Positions 26,893-35,485 of a stretch of DNA of 64,000 nt are shown piece by piece. The notes below the pieces were generated by a model. It was given only the letters and a program-made list of their open reading frames with translations. It was not told the origin of the DNA and ran no database searches. Source of the DNA: JACKFE01 sp050248735 (GTDB taxonomy: Bacteria > Nitrospirota > Nitrospiria > Nitrospirales > UBA8639); assembly GCA_050248735.1 (NCBI GenBank), contig JBFWRU010000009.1, positions 62,001-126,000 on the forward strand. Direction: 5' to 3'. The translations under genes were made by a program, and so were the position numbers. The stretch's first letter is position 1. Each line of letters starts with the position of its first letter.

Positions 26893-27237
26893 TCAAAAAG
26901 CCAAAACTCGATCGGCTTCTCCAAGTATATTTGTTATTTCTGTATCAGACACCGTTTGAATTAAAAAATCGGGGTCCAAGTCTAACATTTCATGGGATTC
27001 TCTATTCAGTAAAATTGGAATTTGGAGGTTCTGAATAACCGGAAGGTATTTTTCAAGCATTTCTCCATCCGGGAGATCATAAGCTTCTTCCGATACCAGT
27101 AACTTAGCTTTATCCAGAAGAATGATTTTGAGCGGGTTGGGGCCTGTTGAAAGACCCAGGGCAATTCGAATGGCTTCGCCTGCCCTGTGACTTTTTTGTG
27201 GGTCCTCGCGGATTAACACGACTATGTTTTTAGGCAT
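26893..27237 (-). CDS. DsrE/TusD-like family protein
   Basis: The 114-aa product begins MPKNIVVLIREDPQKSHRAG and shows the DsrE/F pattern: an N-terminal beta strand, then a helix (AGEAIRIALGLST), KIILLDKAKLLV, and a C-terminal ILGEADRVLAF. DsrE-family proteins often act in sulfur relay or form small oligomers; the conserved transfer cysteine of TusD/DsrE is not present in this sequence, so sulfur transfer is doubtful. It lies between hisS and dnaA with a smaller relative just downstream. Confidence 0.65.
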   Translation of the reverse strand: MPKNIVVLIREDPQKSHRAGEAIRIALGLSTGPNPLKIILLDKAKLLVSEEAYDLPDGEMLEKYLPVIQNLQIPILLNRESHEMLDLDPDFLIQTVSDTEITNILGEADRVLAF

Positions 27238-27402
27238 GTAATTATTTGTTAGGTTGCAATACCTAAAAACCTGAAAAACCAATAAATGACAAGGAAAAGA
27301 ATAGGAAATGTGAAATGGATTTTCTTATTGAAAAATAAGAAAAAAAACTAACACTGGACCTATAAAATGTCAAGAAAAAACATAGTATGGAAAGACTGGA
27401 AA

Positions 27403-28653
27403 TCACTGGGGAAAATGGGTAATTTTGTTGAGGATTTTCTCGAAGGGTATGGATTCTTGTTCCTTTGTCTCCATATTTCTTATTAGGGCTATTCCTGACT
27501 GAGCTTCATCGTCTCCGATGATAATGGAAATTTTGGCCGATAACTTATCCGCCGATCGAAGAAGGCCTTTTAAGTTTGTGGCTTTATGATCGGTTTCTGC
27601 ACAAATACCCTCTTGGCGTAGGGCATGAAGAATTTTAAATGCAGCCGGTTTTCCTTGATTACCAAATCCAGCCAGAAAGACCAAAGGTGAGATCACCTGT
27701 GAAGCTCCTTCCGGTAATAAGAGGCTGACTCGTTCCAGACCTACCGCAAACCCCACAGCAGGCGTAGGTGGGCCCTGTAGAAGTTCAACAAGACTGTCAT
27801 AACGTCCGCCAGCCCCTATGGTACTTTGAGCCCCTAAGTGAGGTGAAGTTATTTCAAAGGTGGTACGGGAGTAATAATCCAGGCCTCTGACCAGCCGTGG
27901 ATTGATGATGAAGGGAATGGACAGGTCCTTCAGTCCCGTTAACACATATTGAAAATGAGTTCCCGAATGAACCGACAAGAGATCAATAATGGAAGGAGCT
28001 TGTTGAGTGTTTTCCACGCATAAAGGGACTTTGCAATCAAGTATGCGTAAGGGATTAGTGTTAAAACGCCGTTGGCAATTTCCACAAAGTGTGGAAAGGA
28101 TGGGGGAAAGAAATTTCTTCAATTCCAGGATATATATATCCCTATCCTGTCGGGTTCCGATTGAATTCATATGAATGGTCAGATTTTTTAGGCCTAAGTC
28201 ATTGAAAAAACGCCACAAAAGAGAAATAACTTCAACGTCAATACCCGGATCTTCAATGCCAAAAGCCTCAACCCCAAATTGATGAAATTGCCGGTACCGG
28301 CCGGCTTGAGGTCGTTCATGGCGAAACATGGGACCGATATAAAATAATTTTCGTGTGATGATGGATCCCAAAAGTTGGTGTTCCAACACCGCTCTGACGA
28401 CTCCTGCTGTCCCTTCCGGGCGAAGAGTCAAGGAACTGCCGTCACGGTCGGGAAATGTGTACATTTCCTTTTCGACAATATCGGTGGCTCCTCCAATGCT
28501 TCTGGAAAATAATTCGGTGGATTCAAATATTGGGGTTCGGATTTCAGAAAATCCGTATCGACTGGCCCAAAAACGAGCCTTGGCCTCCATGTAGTGCCAT
28601 GAAGGTGTTTGTGAAGGAAGGAGGTCTTTTAAGCCTTTTATGGAACGCAGCAT
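27403..28653 (-). CDS. hisS: Histidine--tRNA ligase
   Basis: Class II synthetase charging tRNA-His. From the ATG at 28653 the protein is 416 aa. Visible motifs are KGLKDLLP at the N-terminus, LTLRPEGTAGVVRAV (motif 2 region), IGPMFRHERPQAGRYRQFHQFG, the histidine-specific GLDYYSRTTFEI and GGRYDSLVELL, motif 3 AVGFAVGLERV, and a C-terminal anticodon-binding domain with GICAETDHKATNLKGLLRSADKL. A TTG five codons upstream is possible. It is divergent from rpmH. Confidence 0.97.
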   Translation of the reverse strand: MLRSIKGLKDLLPSQTPSWHYMEAKARFWASRYGFSEIRTPIFESTELFSRSIGGATDIVEKEMYTFPDRDGSSLTLRPEGTAGVVRAVLEHQLLGSIITRKLFYIGPMFRHERPQAGRYRQFHQFGVEAFGIEDPGIDVEVISLLWRFFNDLGLKNLTIHMNSIGTRQDRDIYILELKKFLSPILSTLCGNCQRRFNTNPLRILDCKVPLCVENTQQAPSIIDLLSVHSGTHFQYVLTGLKDLSIPFIINPRLVRGLDYYSRTTFEITSPHLGAQSTIGAGGRYDSLVELLQGPPTPAVGFAVGLERVSLLLPEGASQVISPLVFLAGFGNQGKPAAFKILHALRQEGICAETDHKATNLKGLLRSADKLSAKISIIIGDDEAQSGIALIRNMETKEQESIPFEKILNKITHFPQ

Positions 28654-28761
28654 ACGGCCAGAAAACAAGAGAAAAATCGATTCGGACTATATCCATCATG
28701 GTTCCTTCAGTCAACGAATTCATACTAACGCTCTATGGGGGTCATATTAGGTAAATTTCGT

Positions 28762-28790
28762 TTGACACTAGCTGTCTGGCCCCATAAAAT
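28762..28790 (+). promoter_or_regulatory. Strong sigma70-type promoter of the rpmH operon
   Basis: A perfect -35 TTGACA (28762-28767), a 17-bp spacer and -10 TAAAAT (28785-28790) lie about 40 bp upstream of the rpmH start. This marks the switch from leftward to rightward transcription and probably drives rpmH-rnpA-yidD-yidC and onward genes. Confidence 0.8.
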
Positions 28791-28830
28791 GGTTCGTTCA
28801 TAAGAAAATGACTGAAAGGAGACTTGTTCC

Positions 28831-28977
28831 GTGTCAATGACATACCGACAGCCATCGAATCTTAAGAGAAAACGTGACCATGGATTCCGGAAACGCATGA
28901 GTACAAAAAACGGACGGAAAGTTCTGGCTCGACGCCGGAAAAAAGGCCGGTACCGCTTGACGGTTTCCGATGAATGA
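28831..28977 (+). CDS. rpmH: 50S ribosomal protein L34
   Basis: Very small basic ribosomal protein of 48 aa. The core QPSNLKRKRDHGFRKRMST and NGRKVLARRRKKGRYRLTVS is diagnostic. The start is taken as GTG at 28831 because AAAGGAGA (28815-28822) lies at ideal distance; an ATG at 28837 gives 46 aa. It is first gene of the rightward block, preceded by a consensus promoter, and followed immediately by rnpA. Confidence 0.96.
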   Translation: MSMTYRQPSNLKRKRDHGFRKRMSTKNGRKVLARRRKKGRYRLTVSDE

Positions 28978-28980
28978 TAA

Positions 28981-29328
28981 TTGGGAAAGGGGCGCTCGTT
29001 TTTTCTAACAAAAACAGCGGAGTTTGAAAGGGTCAGAAAAAAAGGTTCCGCCATTCGGAACCCTTTTTTTACCATGGTCTTTTCGCTCCACGATCCAAAC
29101 GATTTCAGCCGAATCGGGATCATTGCCGGACGCCGTGTGGGCAATGCCGTCAAACGGAATCGCCTGAAGAGAGTATGTCGGGAATTGGTTCGCCGGTCGA
29201 TCTCCTCCCTCTCACCAGGGTATGAATGTATCCTGTATCCGAAGACACGAATACTGAATGCAACCTTCAGCGAGGTTTGTCGAGTATGGAACGAAATGTT
29301 GGTAGAAGCAGGGTTGCATACAAAGTGA
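28981..29328 (+). CDS. rnpA: Ribonuclease P protein component
   Basis: Protein subunit of RNase P, which matures tRNA 5' ends. The 115-aa protein has the typical AEFERVRKKGSAIRNPFF start and the RNA-binding motif RIGIIAGRRVGNAVKRNRLKRVCRE. The start is TTG at 28981, forced by the in-frame TAA directly before it (28978-28980). It begins 3 bp after the rpmH stop, so translation is probably coupled. The end overlaps yidD by 4 bp. Confidence 0.95.
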   Translation: MGKGRSFFLTKTAEFERVRKKGSAIRNPFFTMVFSLHDPNDFSRIGIIAGRRVGNAVKRNRLKRVCRELVRRSISSLSPGYECILYPKTRILNATFSEVCRVWNEMLVEAGLHTK

Positions 29329-29546
29329 CAAGAATTCCTATTGTGGGTATTCGGGTCATCATCGGTTGGTACCAATATTGGGTCTCTCCCTGGATAGGAC
29401 CATGTTGCCGGTTTGAACCAAGCTGTTCTCATTTTGCTGATCAGGCAGTTCAACGTCATGGGCTATTCAAAGGAATTTTGTTGGCGATGGGTCGCGTGCT
29501 CAAATGCCATCCCTTCCATCCAGGGGGCTTTGACCCGGTTCCCTGA
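29325..29546 (+). CDS. yidD: Membrane protein insertion efficiency factor YidD
   Basis: Small membrane-associated protein of 73 aa that aids YidC-dependent insertion. The core YQYWVSPWIGPCCRFEPSCS and HGLFKGILLAMGRVLKCHPFHPGGFDPVP is the canonical YidD pattern with its conserved cysteines. The GTG start at 29325 overlaps the rnpA stop (GTGA) and gives the normal family length. A longer in-frame reading inside rnpA is unlikely. Position between rnpA and yidC is conserved across bacteria. Confidence 0.95.
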   Translation: MTRIPIVGIRVIIGWYQYWVSPWIGPCCRFEPSCSHFADQAVQRHGLFKGILLAMGRVLKCHPFHPGGFDPVP

Positions 29547-29613
29547 GCAGACATTCCTCACGGGTTGCTCGTTAATTTCACACAGCATGAATTGGGGGAA
29601 GTAATTTAGCGAT

Positions 29614-31356
29614 ATGGAAAAGCGCGTCGTCCTTTTCCTTGTTCTGTCCCTGGGGATCATTTTCGCCTACGATTATCTCCTGAAACAAATGGGTATCACC
29701 CCGTTTGCACCTACTTCTGTCCTTGAACAGGAACTAGCTCAACCTGCGTCTTCGGGCGAGTCTCCGGTACTCGGGAATTCTTCCCCTGCAAAAAATGAAT
29801 CGAGTATTGAGGTTTCCAATGGAGTCCCGGAAGCGCCCGGGACCGAATTGCTGGAAGAAGCTGTCATTGATACCCCGTTATTGCGAGCAGGAATTACCAG
29901 CCAGGGTGGGGTATTCACTTTTTGGGAATTAAAAAAATTCTTAACCCAAACCGAAGAACCCCAGCCAGTGGAATTGGTCTATTCACAAGGACAATTTCCC
30001 GGTCCCTTATCCCTTCACATTCCTGGAAACCAGAACCTGACCGACCGTCTTCAAAAAGGGGCCTTCTCCATTCAGCAGGACTTCTCCAAGCTTGATGCGG
30101 ATCATCCCACCGGAAAAGTGACCCTCACCTACGGGACACCCTTATCTGATCTGTGGGTTGAAAAAGAACTGACATTCCATTACGACTCGTATCTGGTGGA
30201 TATCGCTATTCGTTTCCAGGGAATCCCTGAAAAATTGGAACTCGTGCTCGGGACGAATTTTGGGGTGGTCGAGTGGGGGCAGGGGTTTATCGGGCTACTT
30301 GGTTCAGCCTGGATGATCGGCGAACAATTGGAAAAAGAAAATCCTGAAACGATGGGCACCTCTCTCCGTCGGGAGGGAAATATAAAATGGTTGGCCCTTC
30401 AAGACAAATATTTTATTAGTGTATTGATTCCGGCCAACAACGCCGATGAGATTTTTTCCACACTGGAAAGCGAACGGGTCGTCACGGCTGGCATGGCCTT
30501 TCCGGCAGAGTCGGGCGAACAAGTTCACCGGGTAAAATTGTATGCCGGCCCCAAACATTACGATCGACTGAAATCCCTTGGAATTGGGTTGGAAGACACC
30601 ATAGATTTTGGGTGGTTTATTTATGGTAGTTGGACGATCGTAAAGGCAGTGGCGAAACCTCTATTTTCTATTCTGAAGTTTATTAATGAGTATACGCACA
30701 ACTATGGGGTAGCCATAATTTTGTTGACCTTTGGTATCAAGTTGCTGTTTGTCCCCTTGCAATACAAAAGTTACAAATCCATGCAAGGTATGCAGACGAT
30801 CCAACCCAAAGTGTTGGCCCTTCAGGACAAATTCAAGGATAACCGGGAAAAATTGAATCAGGAATTAATGAAACTCTACCGGGAGCACAAAGTAAATCCG
30901 GTGGGGGGCTGCCTTCCCATGGTGCTGCAGATGCCGGTGTTTGTGGCCCTGTTCAATATCCTCTATATGACCATCGACCTTCGGCAGGCCCCGTTCATGC
31001 TATGGATCACTGATTTATCCGTTCAGGACCCTTATTATGTGCTTCCAGTCCTGATGGGGGTTTCCATGGTGATTCAACAAAAAATTATGCCGACCAGTAT
31101 GGATCCTACGCAGGCGAAGATGATGATGATTCTCCCTGTTGGACTCACTTTTTTGTTTGTAACCTTCCCTGCAGGACTCGTATTATATTGGGTAACGCAG
31201 AACATTCTGACGATCACACAACAGGTCGTAACCGACCGGTATGTACTCAAAAAACCAAAACCGGGTTCCTCGGTGCCAACGCCGGTTAAGGATCGGTCAA
31301 CGGATCCGGGGAAAAAGAAATCCTCTTCCAAATCCAATTCCTCGCCAAAATCCTGA
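29614..31356 (+). CDS. yidC: Membrane protein insertase YidC
   Basis: Inserts and folds inner-membrane proteins with or without SecYEG. The 580-aa Gram-negative-type protein has an N-terminal TM (RVVLFLVLSLGIIFAYDYLL), a large periplasmic beta-sandwich domain (about 85-330), then the conserved five-helix core: YGVAIILLTFGIKLLFVPL, YKSYKSMQGMQTIQPK, NPVGGCLPMVLQMPVFVALF and FPAGLVLYWVTQNILTI. The C-terminus is lysine/serine-rich (KKKSSSKSNSSPKS), as in species where it contacts ribosomes. Confidence 0.98.
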   Translation: MEKRVVLFLVLSLGIIFAYDYLLKQMGITPFAPTSVLEQELAQPASSGESPVLGNSSPAKNESSIEVSNGVPEAPGTELLEEAVIDTPLLRAGITSQGGVFTFWELKKFLTQTEEPQPVELVYSQGQFPGPLSLHIPGNQNLTDRLQKGAFSIQQDFSKLDADHPTGKVTLTYGTPLSDLWVEKELTFHYDSYLVDIAIRFQGIPEKLELVLGTNFGVVEWGQGFIGLLGSAWMIGEQLEKENPETMGTSLRREGNIKWLALQDKYFISVLIPANNADEIFSTLESERVVTAGMAFPAESGEQVHRVKLYAGPKHYDRLKSLGIGLEDTIDFGWFIYGSWTIVKAVAKPLFSILKFINEYTHNYGVAIILLTFGIKLLFVPLQYKSYKSMQGMQTIQPKVLALQDKFKDNREKLNQELMKLYREHKVNPVGGCLPMVLQMPVFVALFNILYMTIDLRQAPFMLWITDLSVQDPYYVLPVLMGVSMVIQQKIMPTSMDPTQAKMMMILPVGLTFLFVTFPAGLVLYWVTQNILTITQQVVTDRYVLKKPKPGSSVPTPVKDRSTDPGKKKSSSKSNSSPKS

Positions 31357-31374
31357 CGATCATTTTTATGGGTT

Positions 31375-32820
31375 ATGAGCTCTCTGGATGACACGATTTG
31401 TGCGATAGCCACTCCTCCCGGAGAAGGAGGTATCGGCATCGTTCGTGTAAGTGGGAGCCAGGCGTTTCCCATTGCTTCCCAAAAACTTCGTTTGCGATCC
31501 TTAAAGGCGTGGGAGCAACTCCAACCATTTCATTTCTATATCGGGCAGTTCTTGGGAGTGGATTCACCACTTCCAGATGTCACGTCCTGGGCGGTCCTAG
31601 ATGAAGTGTTGGTGGTCCTGATGAAGTCGCCCCGTTCATACACAGGGGAAAATATGGTTGAGGTCCATTGTCATGGAGGGCCGACCGTGGTGGATGCGGT
31701 ATGCCAGTCCTTGATTGCATCCGGTGCCAGAATGGCGGAGCCTGGCGAATTTACCAAGCGGGCTTTTTTAAACGGAAAGTTGGACCTGACTCAGGCCGAA
31801 GCGGTTCTTGACACCATTCGGTCCCATTCCCTCCTCAGTCTGAAGTTAGCCCAGGAGCATCTTCAGGGAAAACTCTCCGTAACTCTTCGGGACATGAGAG
31901 ACTCTCTTCTGAGAATGGTGGCCCACTTGGAGGCCGGGATGGATTTTGTCGAGGAGGATATTCAATTCATTGATGTAGAAGAAGTAAAGAGCCAGATCGG
32001 ATCCCTGGCTGCCGAATTGACGCGACTTATTGATTCTTCTGGTGGAGGACGGATTATTCGTGAAGGGGTCCGAACGGTCATCATGGGGGAACCCAATGTC
32101 GGAAAATCCAGCCTGCTCAATGCCTTACTGGGGATGGATCGGGCCATTGTGTCCCATATTCCCGGAACCACCAGAGATGTTCTGGAGGAATCAATTATGG
32201 TGGAAGGTATTCTGGTGAGGTTTTTTGATACGGCCGGACTTCGTGAATCGCCGGACGAGTTGGAGCGGGAAGGAATACAACGGGCACAATCCACTATTGA
32301 TCAAGCCGATGTAATTTTGTTGGTCATTGACAGGTCTTTTTTGCCTAATGATAATTTTCTAGCAAATTTATTTAAAAACAAAGAAAAACAATATGTTATA
32401 GTTCTCAACAAGTCTGATTTACCGCAATGCCTTTCACGAGATATGGCAGAAAAAGCAGCTCGTGAGCAGGTAAAAAAAGATGGGAGATTGGTTACATGTT
32501 TTGACATTGTAGAAGTGTCAGCGAGGACTGGTGAAGGGTTAGCGTCGCTGAAACAGGCGATCAAAAATATGGCTTTGGGTCATCATCTGGAAAGCCGTGA
32601 TTCAGTCCTGGTTTCCAGGCTTCGTCATACCGTTCTTTTAAAAAAAGCCCGTGAATCCCTGCAACAGGCTCTGCAGATCTTAAATGGGGGAACCATAGCT
32701 CCGGAATGTCTAGCCATGGAACTTCGCGGCGCGTTACATTCATTGGGAGAGATCATCGGAGTTGTGACCAACGAGGATATTTTGGATCAAGTCTTTCGCG
32801 ATTTTTGTATCGGGAAATAA
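31375..32820 (+). CDS. mnmE: tRNA uridine-5-carboxymethylaminomethyl modification GTPase MnmE
   Basis: With MnmG it modifies the wobble uridine (cmnm5U34). The 481-aa protein begins DTICAIATPPGEGGIGIVRVSG (formyl-THF-binding domain), contains an inserted G domain with GEPNVGKSSLLN (about 238-249), DTAGLRES and NKSDL, and ends in the catalytic FCIGK box with its cysteine. It follows yidC by 18 bp. From about 32300 the third codon positions become strongly AT-rich compared with the 5' half. Confidence 0.97.
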   Translation: MSSLDDTICAIATPPGEGGIGIVRVSGSQAFPIASQKLRLRSLKAWEQLQPFHFYIGQFLGVDSPLPDVTSWAVLDEVLVVLMKSPRSYTGENMVEVHCHGGPTVVDAVCQSLIASGARMAEPGEFTKRAFLNGKLDLTQAEAVLDTIRSHSLLSLKLAQEHLQGKLSVTLRDMRDSLLRMVAHLEAGMDFVEEDIQFIDVEEVKSQIGSLAAELTRLIDSSGGGRIIREGVRTVIMGEPNVGKSSLLNALLGMDRAIVSHIPGTTRDVLEESIMVEGILVRFFDTAGLRESPDELEREGIQRAQSTIDQADVILLVIDRSFLPNDNFLANLFKNKEKQYVIVLNKSDLPQCLSRDMAEKAAREQVKKDGRLVTCFDIVEVSARTGEGLASLKQAIKNMALGHHLESRDSVLVSRLRHTVLLKKARESLQQALQILNGGTIAPECLAMELRGALHSLGEIIGVVTNEDILDQVFRDFCIGK

Positions 32821-32839
32821 TCCTGGCTCTATTTAAAAC

Positions 32840-34705
32840 ATGGCCAATCACATGTATGACGTTACGGTAGTTGGTGGAGGACATGCGGGCTGTGAGGCTG
32901 CCTTGGCAGCTGCTCGAATGGGCTGTCAGGTTTTACTGCTCACTATTGACAAGGAAAAGATTGCCCAAATGCCCTGTAACCCGGCGGTTGGGGGCATAGG
33001 AAAAGGGCATTTGGTGAAAGAGATTGATGCCCTAGGTGGAGAAATGGGCTTCAATACTGACCAGTCAGGTATCCAGTTTCGCGTATTGAATACCAAAAAA
33101 GGTCCTGCGGTCAGGGCTACGCGAGTGCAATGCGATAAAAGTCTTTATGCTCAGTCCATGCAAAACACCTTAATGAGTCAACAGAATCTGAGAATTGTAG
33201 AGGGTACGATTGACCGCATTTTGACGAAACAGGGGTCGGTGTGTGGTGTGGTGACCAATGAAGGAGTCATTCTGGAGACCAAGGCCGTTGTGCTCACTTC
33301 TGGCACATTTTTAAAGGGACTACTCCATGTTGGATTAAACCATCTCCCTGGAGGACGGGCAGGTGAACCATCGGCGGAACATTTATCGGATTGTATGAAA
33401 GATTTTGGATTTGAAGTTGGGAGGCTGAAAACCGGAACACCGCCAAGAATCCATAAAAAATCCATAGATTTTGATGTCATGGTTCCTCAGCCGGGGGATA
33501 AGGATCCGCGGCCTTTTTCCTCCAGAACAGGGAAAATTCCCCTTCGTCAAATCGATTGTCATATGACCTATACCAGTGAACAAACACATGAAATTATTAG
33601 AAAAAACCTTGATCGTTCCCCAATCTATTCAGGCGTGATTGAGTCCACCGGACCACGCTATTGTCCATCCATTGAGGATAAGATTGTCCGGTTTGCCGAT
33701 AAAATCCGTCATCAAATCTTTATAGAGCCTGAAATGCTGGACGGGATTTCATTTTATCCAAACGGCATATCAACCAGTTTGCCGGTTGACGTCCAACTGG
33801 CGTTCGTTCGCACCATTCCTGGCTTAGAGAAATCTGAATTTCTCAGACCAGGGTATGCCATTGAGTACGATTATTTTCCTCCACGGCAACTTCATGAAAC
33901 TCTTGAGACCAAATTGGTTGGTGGCCTTTTTCATGCTGGCCAAATTAATGGTACTTCCGGATATGAAGAAGCAGCCGCCCAAGGTATCATGGCAGGAATC
34001 AACGCCGCCTTAAAAGTCAAAGGGGAAGCCCCACTGGTTTTAGATAGATCAGAAGCCTATATAGGTGTTTTAATTGATGATTTAATTACCAAAGATGCAC
34101 GTGAACCCTATCGCATGTTTACCTCAAGGGCTGAATATCGCCTGTTACTTCGGGAAGACAATGCTGATTTTCGATTGAAAGAAAAAGCCTTTGAAATTGG
34201 GCTGATTGGACCAGCCGACTTCGAAACATTCCAGAAAAAACGCGAACGGGTCGTCAGGGGATTGGAACAACTTGAACATACATTTCCAAAAATGAGCTCA
34301 CAAAGCCATGAATTAACCAAAAAACTTGATCCATGGTCCCCAAAAAGTTCATTGGCCCATTTATTGAGGCGACCAGAGGTTTGCTATAGCGATTTACACT
34401 CCTGGTTAAATGGGGCACATGAAACTGATAGTGAAATAGTTGAAGCCATTGAAATTGCAGTTAAATACGAAGGTTATATCAAGCGGCAAGAACAGATGAT
34501 TAATCAATTTAAAAAGCTGGAACACAGAAAGGTTCCTAATGATTTTGATTATGAATCCATAAAAGGATTTTCTCGAGAAGTAGTTGAAAAATTTGTAAAA
34601 ATTCGACCATCTTCCGTTGGCCAGGCTTCTAGAATATCCGGCGTCACACCTGCAGCCATTTCCCTTCTTCTTGTGTCACTTGAAAAATATAAAAGGGCCA
34701 GTTGA
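32840..34705 (+). CDS. mnmG: tRNA uridine-5-carboxymethylaminomethyl modification enzyme MnmG
   Basis: FAD/NADH-dependent partner of MnmE, also known as GidA. The 621-aa protein shows the Rossmann motif VGGGHAGCEAALAAARMG (about 11-28), CNPAVGGIGKGHLVKEIDALGG, RVLNTKKGPAVRATRVQCDK and C-terminal GQINGTSGYEEAAAQGIMAGINAAL plus FTSRAEYRLLLREDNAD. The length is normal. It begins 19 bp after mnmE. The stop codon TGA lies in the loop of a 7-bp hairpin (GGCCAGT/ACTGGCC, 34696-34713). Confidence 0.98.
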   Translation: MANHMYDVTVVGGGHAGCEAALAAARMGCQVLLLTIDKEKIAQMPCNPAVGGIGKGHLVKEIDALGGEMGFNTDQSGIQFRVLNTKKGPAVRATRVQCDKSLYAQSMQNTLMSQQNLRIVEGTIDRILTKQGSVCGVVTNEGVILETKAVVLTSGTFLKGLLHVGLNHLPGGRAGEPSAEHLSDCMKDFGFEVGRLKTGTPPRIHKKSIDFDVMVPQPGDKDPRPFSSRTGKIPLRQIDCHMTYTSEQTHEIIRKNLDRSPIYSGVIESTGPRYCPSIEDKIVRFADKIRHQIFIEPEMLDGISFYPNGISTSLPVDVQLAFVRTIPGLEKSEFLRPGYAIEYDYFPPRQLHETLETKLVGGLFHAGQINGTSGYEEAAAQGIMAGINAALKVKGEAPLVLDRSEAYIGVLIDDLITKDAREPYRMFTSRAEYRLLLREDNADFRLKEKAFEIGLIGPADFETFQKKRERVVRGLEQLEHTFPKMSSQSHELTKKLDPWSPKSSLAHLLRRPEVCYSDLHSWLNGAHETDSEIVEAIEIAVKYEGYIKRQEQMINQFKKLEHRKVPNDFDYESIKGFSREVVEKFVKIRPSSVGQASRISGVTPAAISLLLVSLEKYKRAS

Positions 34706-34747
34706 AACTGGCCAAGGAAGTATTTCGGCACACCACTTATTTTTCTA

Positions 34748-35413
34748 ATGTTCCACGTGGAACAATCTAATAGCCATAGAATATTTTTGGAAATTTTCTG
34801 TGAGGGATCCAGGAAATTTGGATGGACTTTTTCTGAAAAGGTATTGGATTTGTTTTGGTGCTTTTATCGAGAGCTTTGCCTCTGGGAAAATGTGGTGAAT
34901 CTCACAGGTCTTAAATACGAGAGAGAAAAGATTGTTTTACTTTTTCTTGATTCCCTGAATGCGCAATCGTTTATTGCTGAAAAGGCATGCAACAGAATTG
35001 TTGACATAGGAACCGGAGCTGGTTTCCCTGGTATTCCCTTGCAAATTGTCTATCCTGACAAACAGGTTTATTTGGTCGAGGCCAAGGCAAAAAAAGTGGC
35101 ATTCCTCTTAAATGTTGTGGGAAAGCTCAATCTTTACGGGACAAGTGTCATTCAGCAGAGAATAGAGGATATAGCCAAGAAAGAAGCATTTAATGAAAAG
35201 CTGGATATGGCTATGATAAAAGGCGTAAATGTTTCCCATATTACTCCGTATCTAAATAAAATTCTTCATAAAGATGGGAAGCTTATGGTCTTTCGTTCAG
35301 AAAATTCAGATGTTACTTGTGCAAATAATGAAATGATGAAATGCAAAGATTTTTCATATGAATTACCTTTTGGATTTGGTAAACGAACAATTGAATTATT
35401 GGAGTTCCGTTAG
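34748..35413 (+). CDS. rsmG: 16S rRNA (guanine(527)-N7)-methyltransferase RsmG
   Basis: SAM-dependent methyltransferase (GidB) modifying G527 of 16S rRNA. The 221-aa protein has WENVVNLTGL, the SAM motif VDIGTGAGFPGIPLQI (about 85-100), YLVEAKAKKVAFL and MIKGVN..., then FGFGKRTIELLEF. The N-terminal MFHVEQ is encoded by a parS palindrome, and no clear Shine-Dalgarno precedes it. The gene is markedly AT-rich. It sits between mnmG and parA in the classic order, with a second parS just after it. Confidence 0.93.
   Translation: MFHVEQSNSHRIFLEIFCEGSRKFGWTFSEKVLDLFWCFYRELCLWENVVNLTGLKYEREKIVLLFLDSLNAQSFIAEKACNRIVDIGTGAGFPGIPLQIVYPDKQVYLVEAKAKKVAFLLNVVGKLNLYGTSVIQQRIEDIAKKEAFNEKLDMAMIKGVNVSHITPYLNKILHKDGKLMVFRSENSDVTCANNEMMKCKDFSYELPFGFGKRTIELLEFR
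34749..34764. promoter_or_regulatory. parS centromere-like site 1
   Basis: The 16-bp perfect palindrome TGTTCCACGTGGAACA is one or two bases from the classic parS consensus (TGTTTCACGTGAAACA) and lies 0.7 kb from parA. It begins at the second base of the rsmG ATG, so its bases encode the first residues MFHVEQ. Confidence 0.92.
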
Positions 35414-35435
35414 GAGATTCTAGTCAAAGTTTAAA

Positions 35436-35451
35436 TGTTCCACGTGGAACT
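35436..35451. promoter_or_regulatory. parS site 2 between rsmG and parA
   Basis: TGTTCCACGTGGAACT matches site 1 at 15 of 16 positions, differing only in the last base. It lies 34 bp upstream of the parA start, where ParB binding could also affect parAB transcription. Confidence 0.88.
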
Positions 35452-35485
35452 ATTTTTTGGTGTCAATTTTTGGCATAGTTAGGCC

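Noticed and set aside
34696..34713. Hairpin GGCCAGT/ACTGGCC around the mnmG stop, considered as a terminator
   Set aside because: No T-run follows on the plus strand; the T-rich side is on the minus strand, where no gene ends. Translation of mnmG would also disrupt it.
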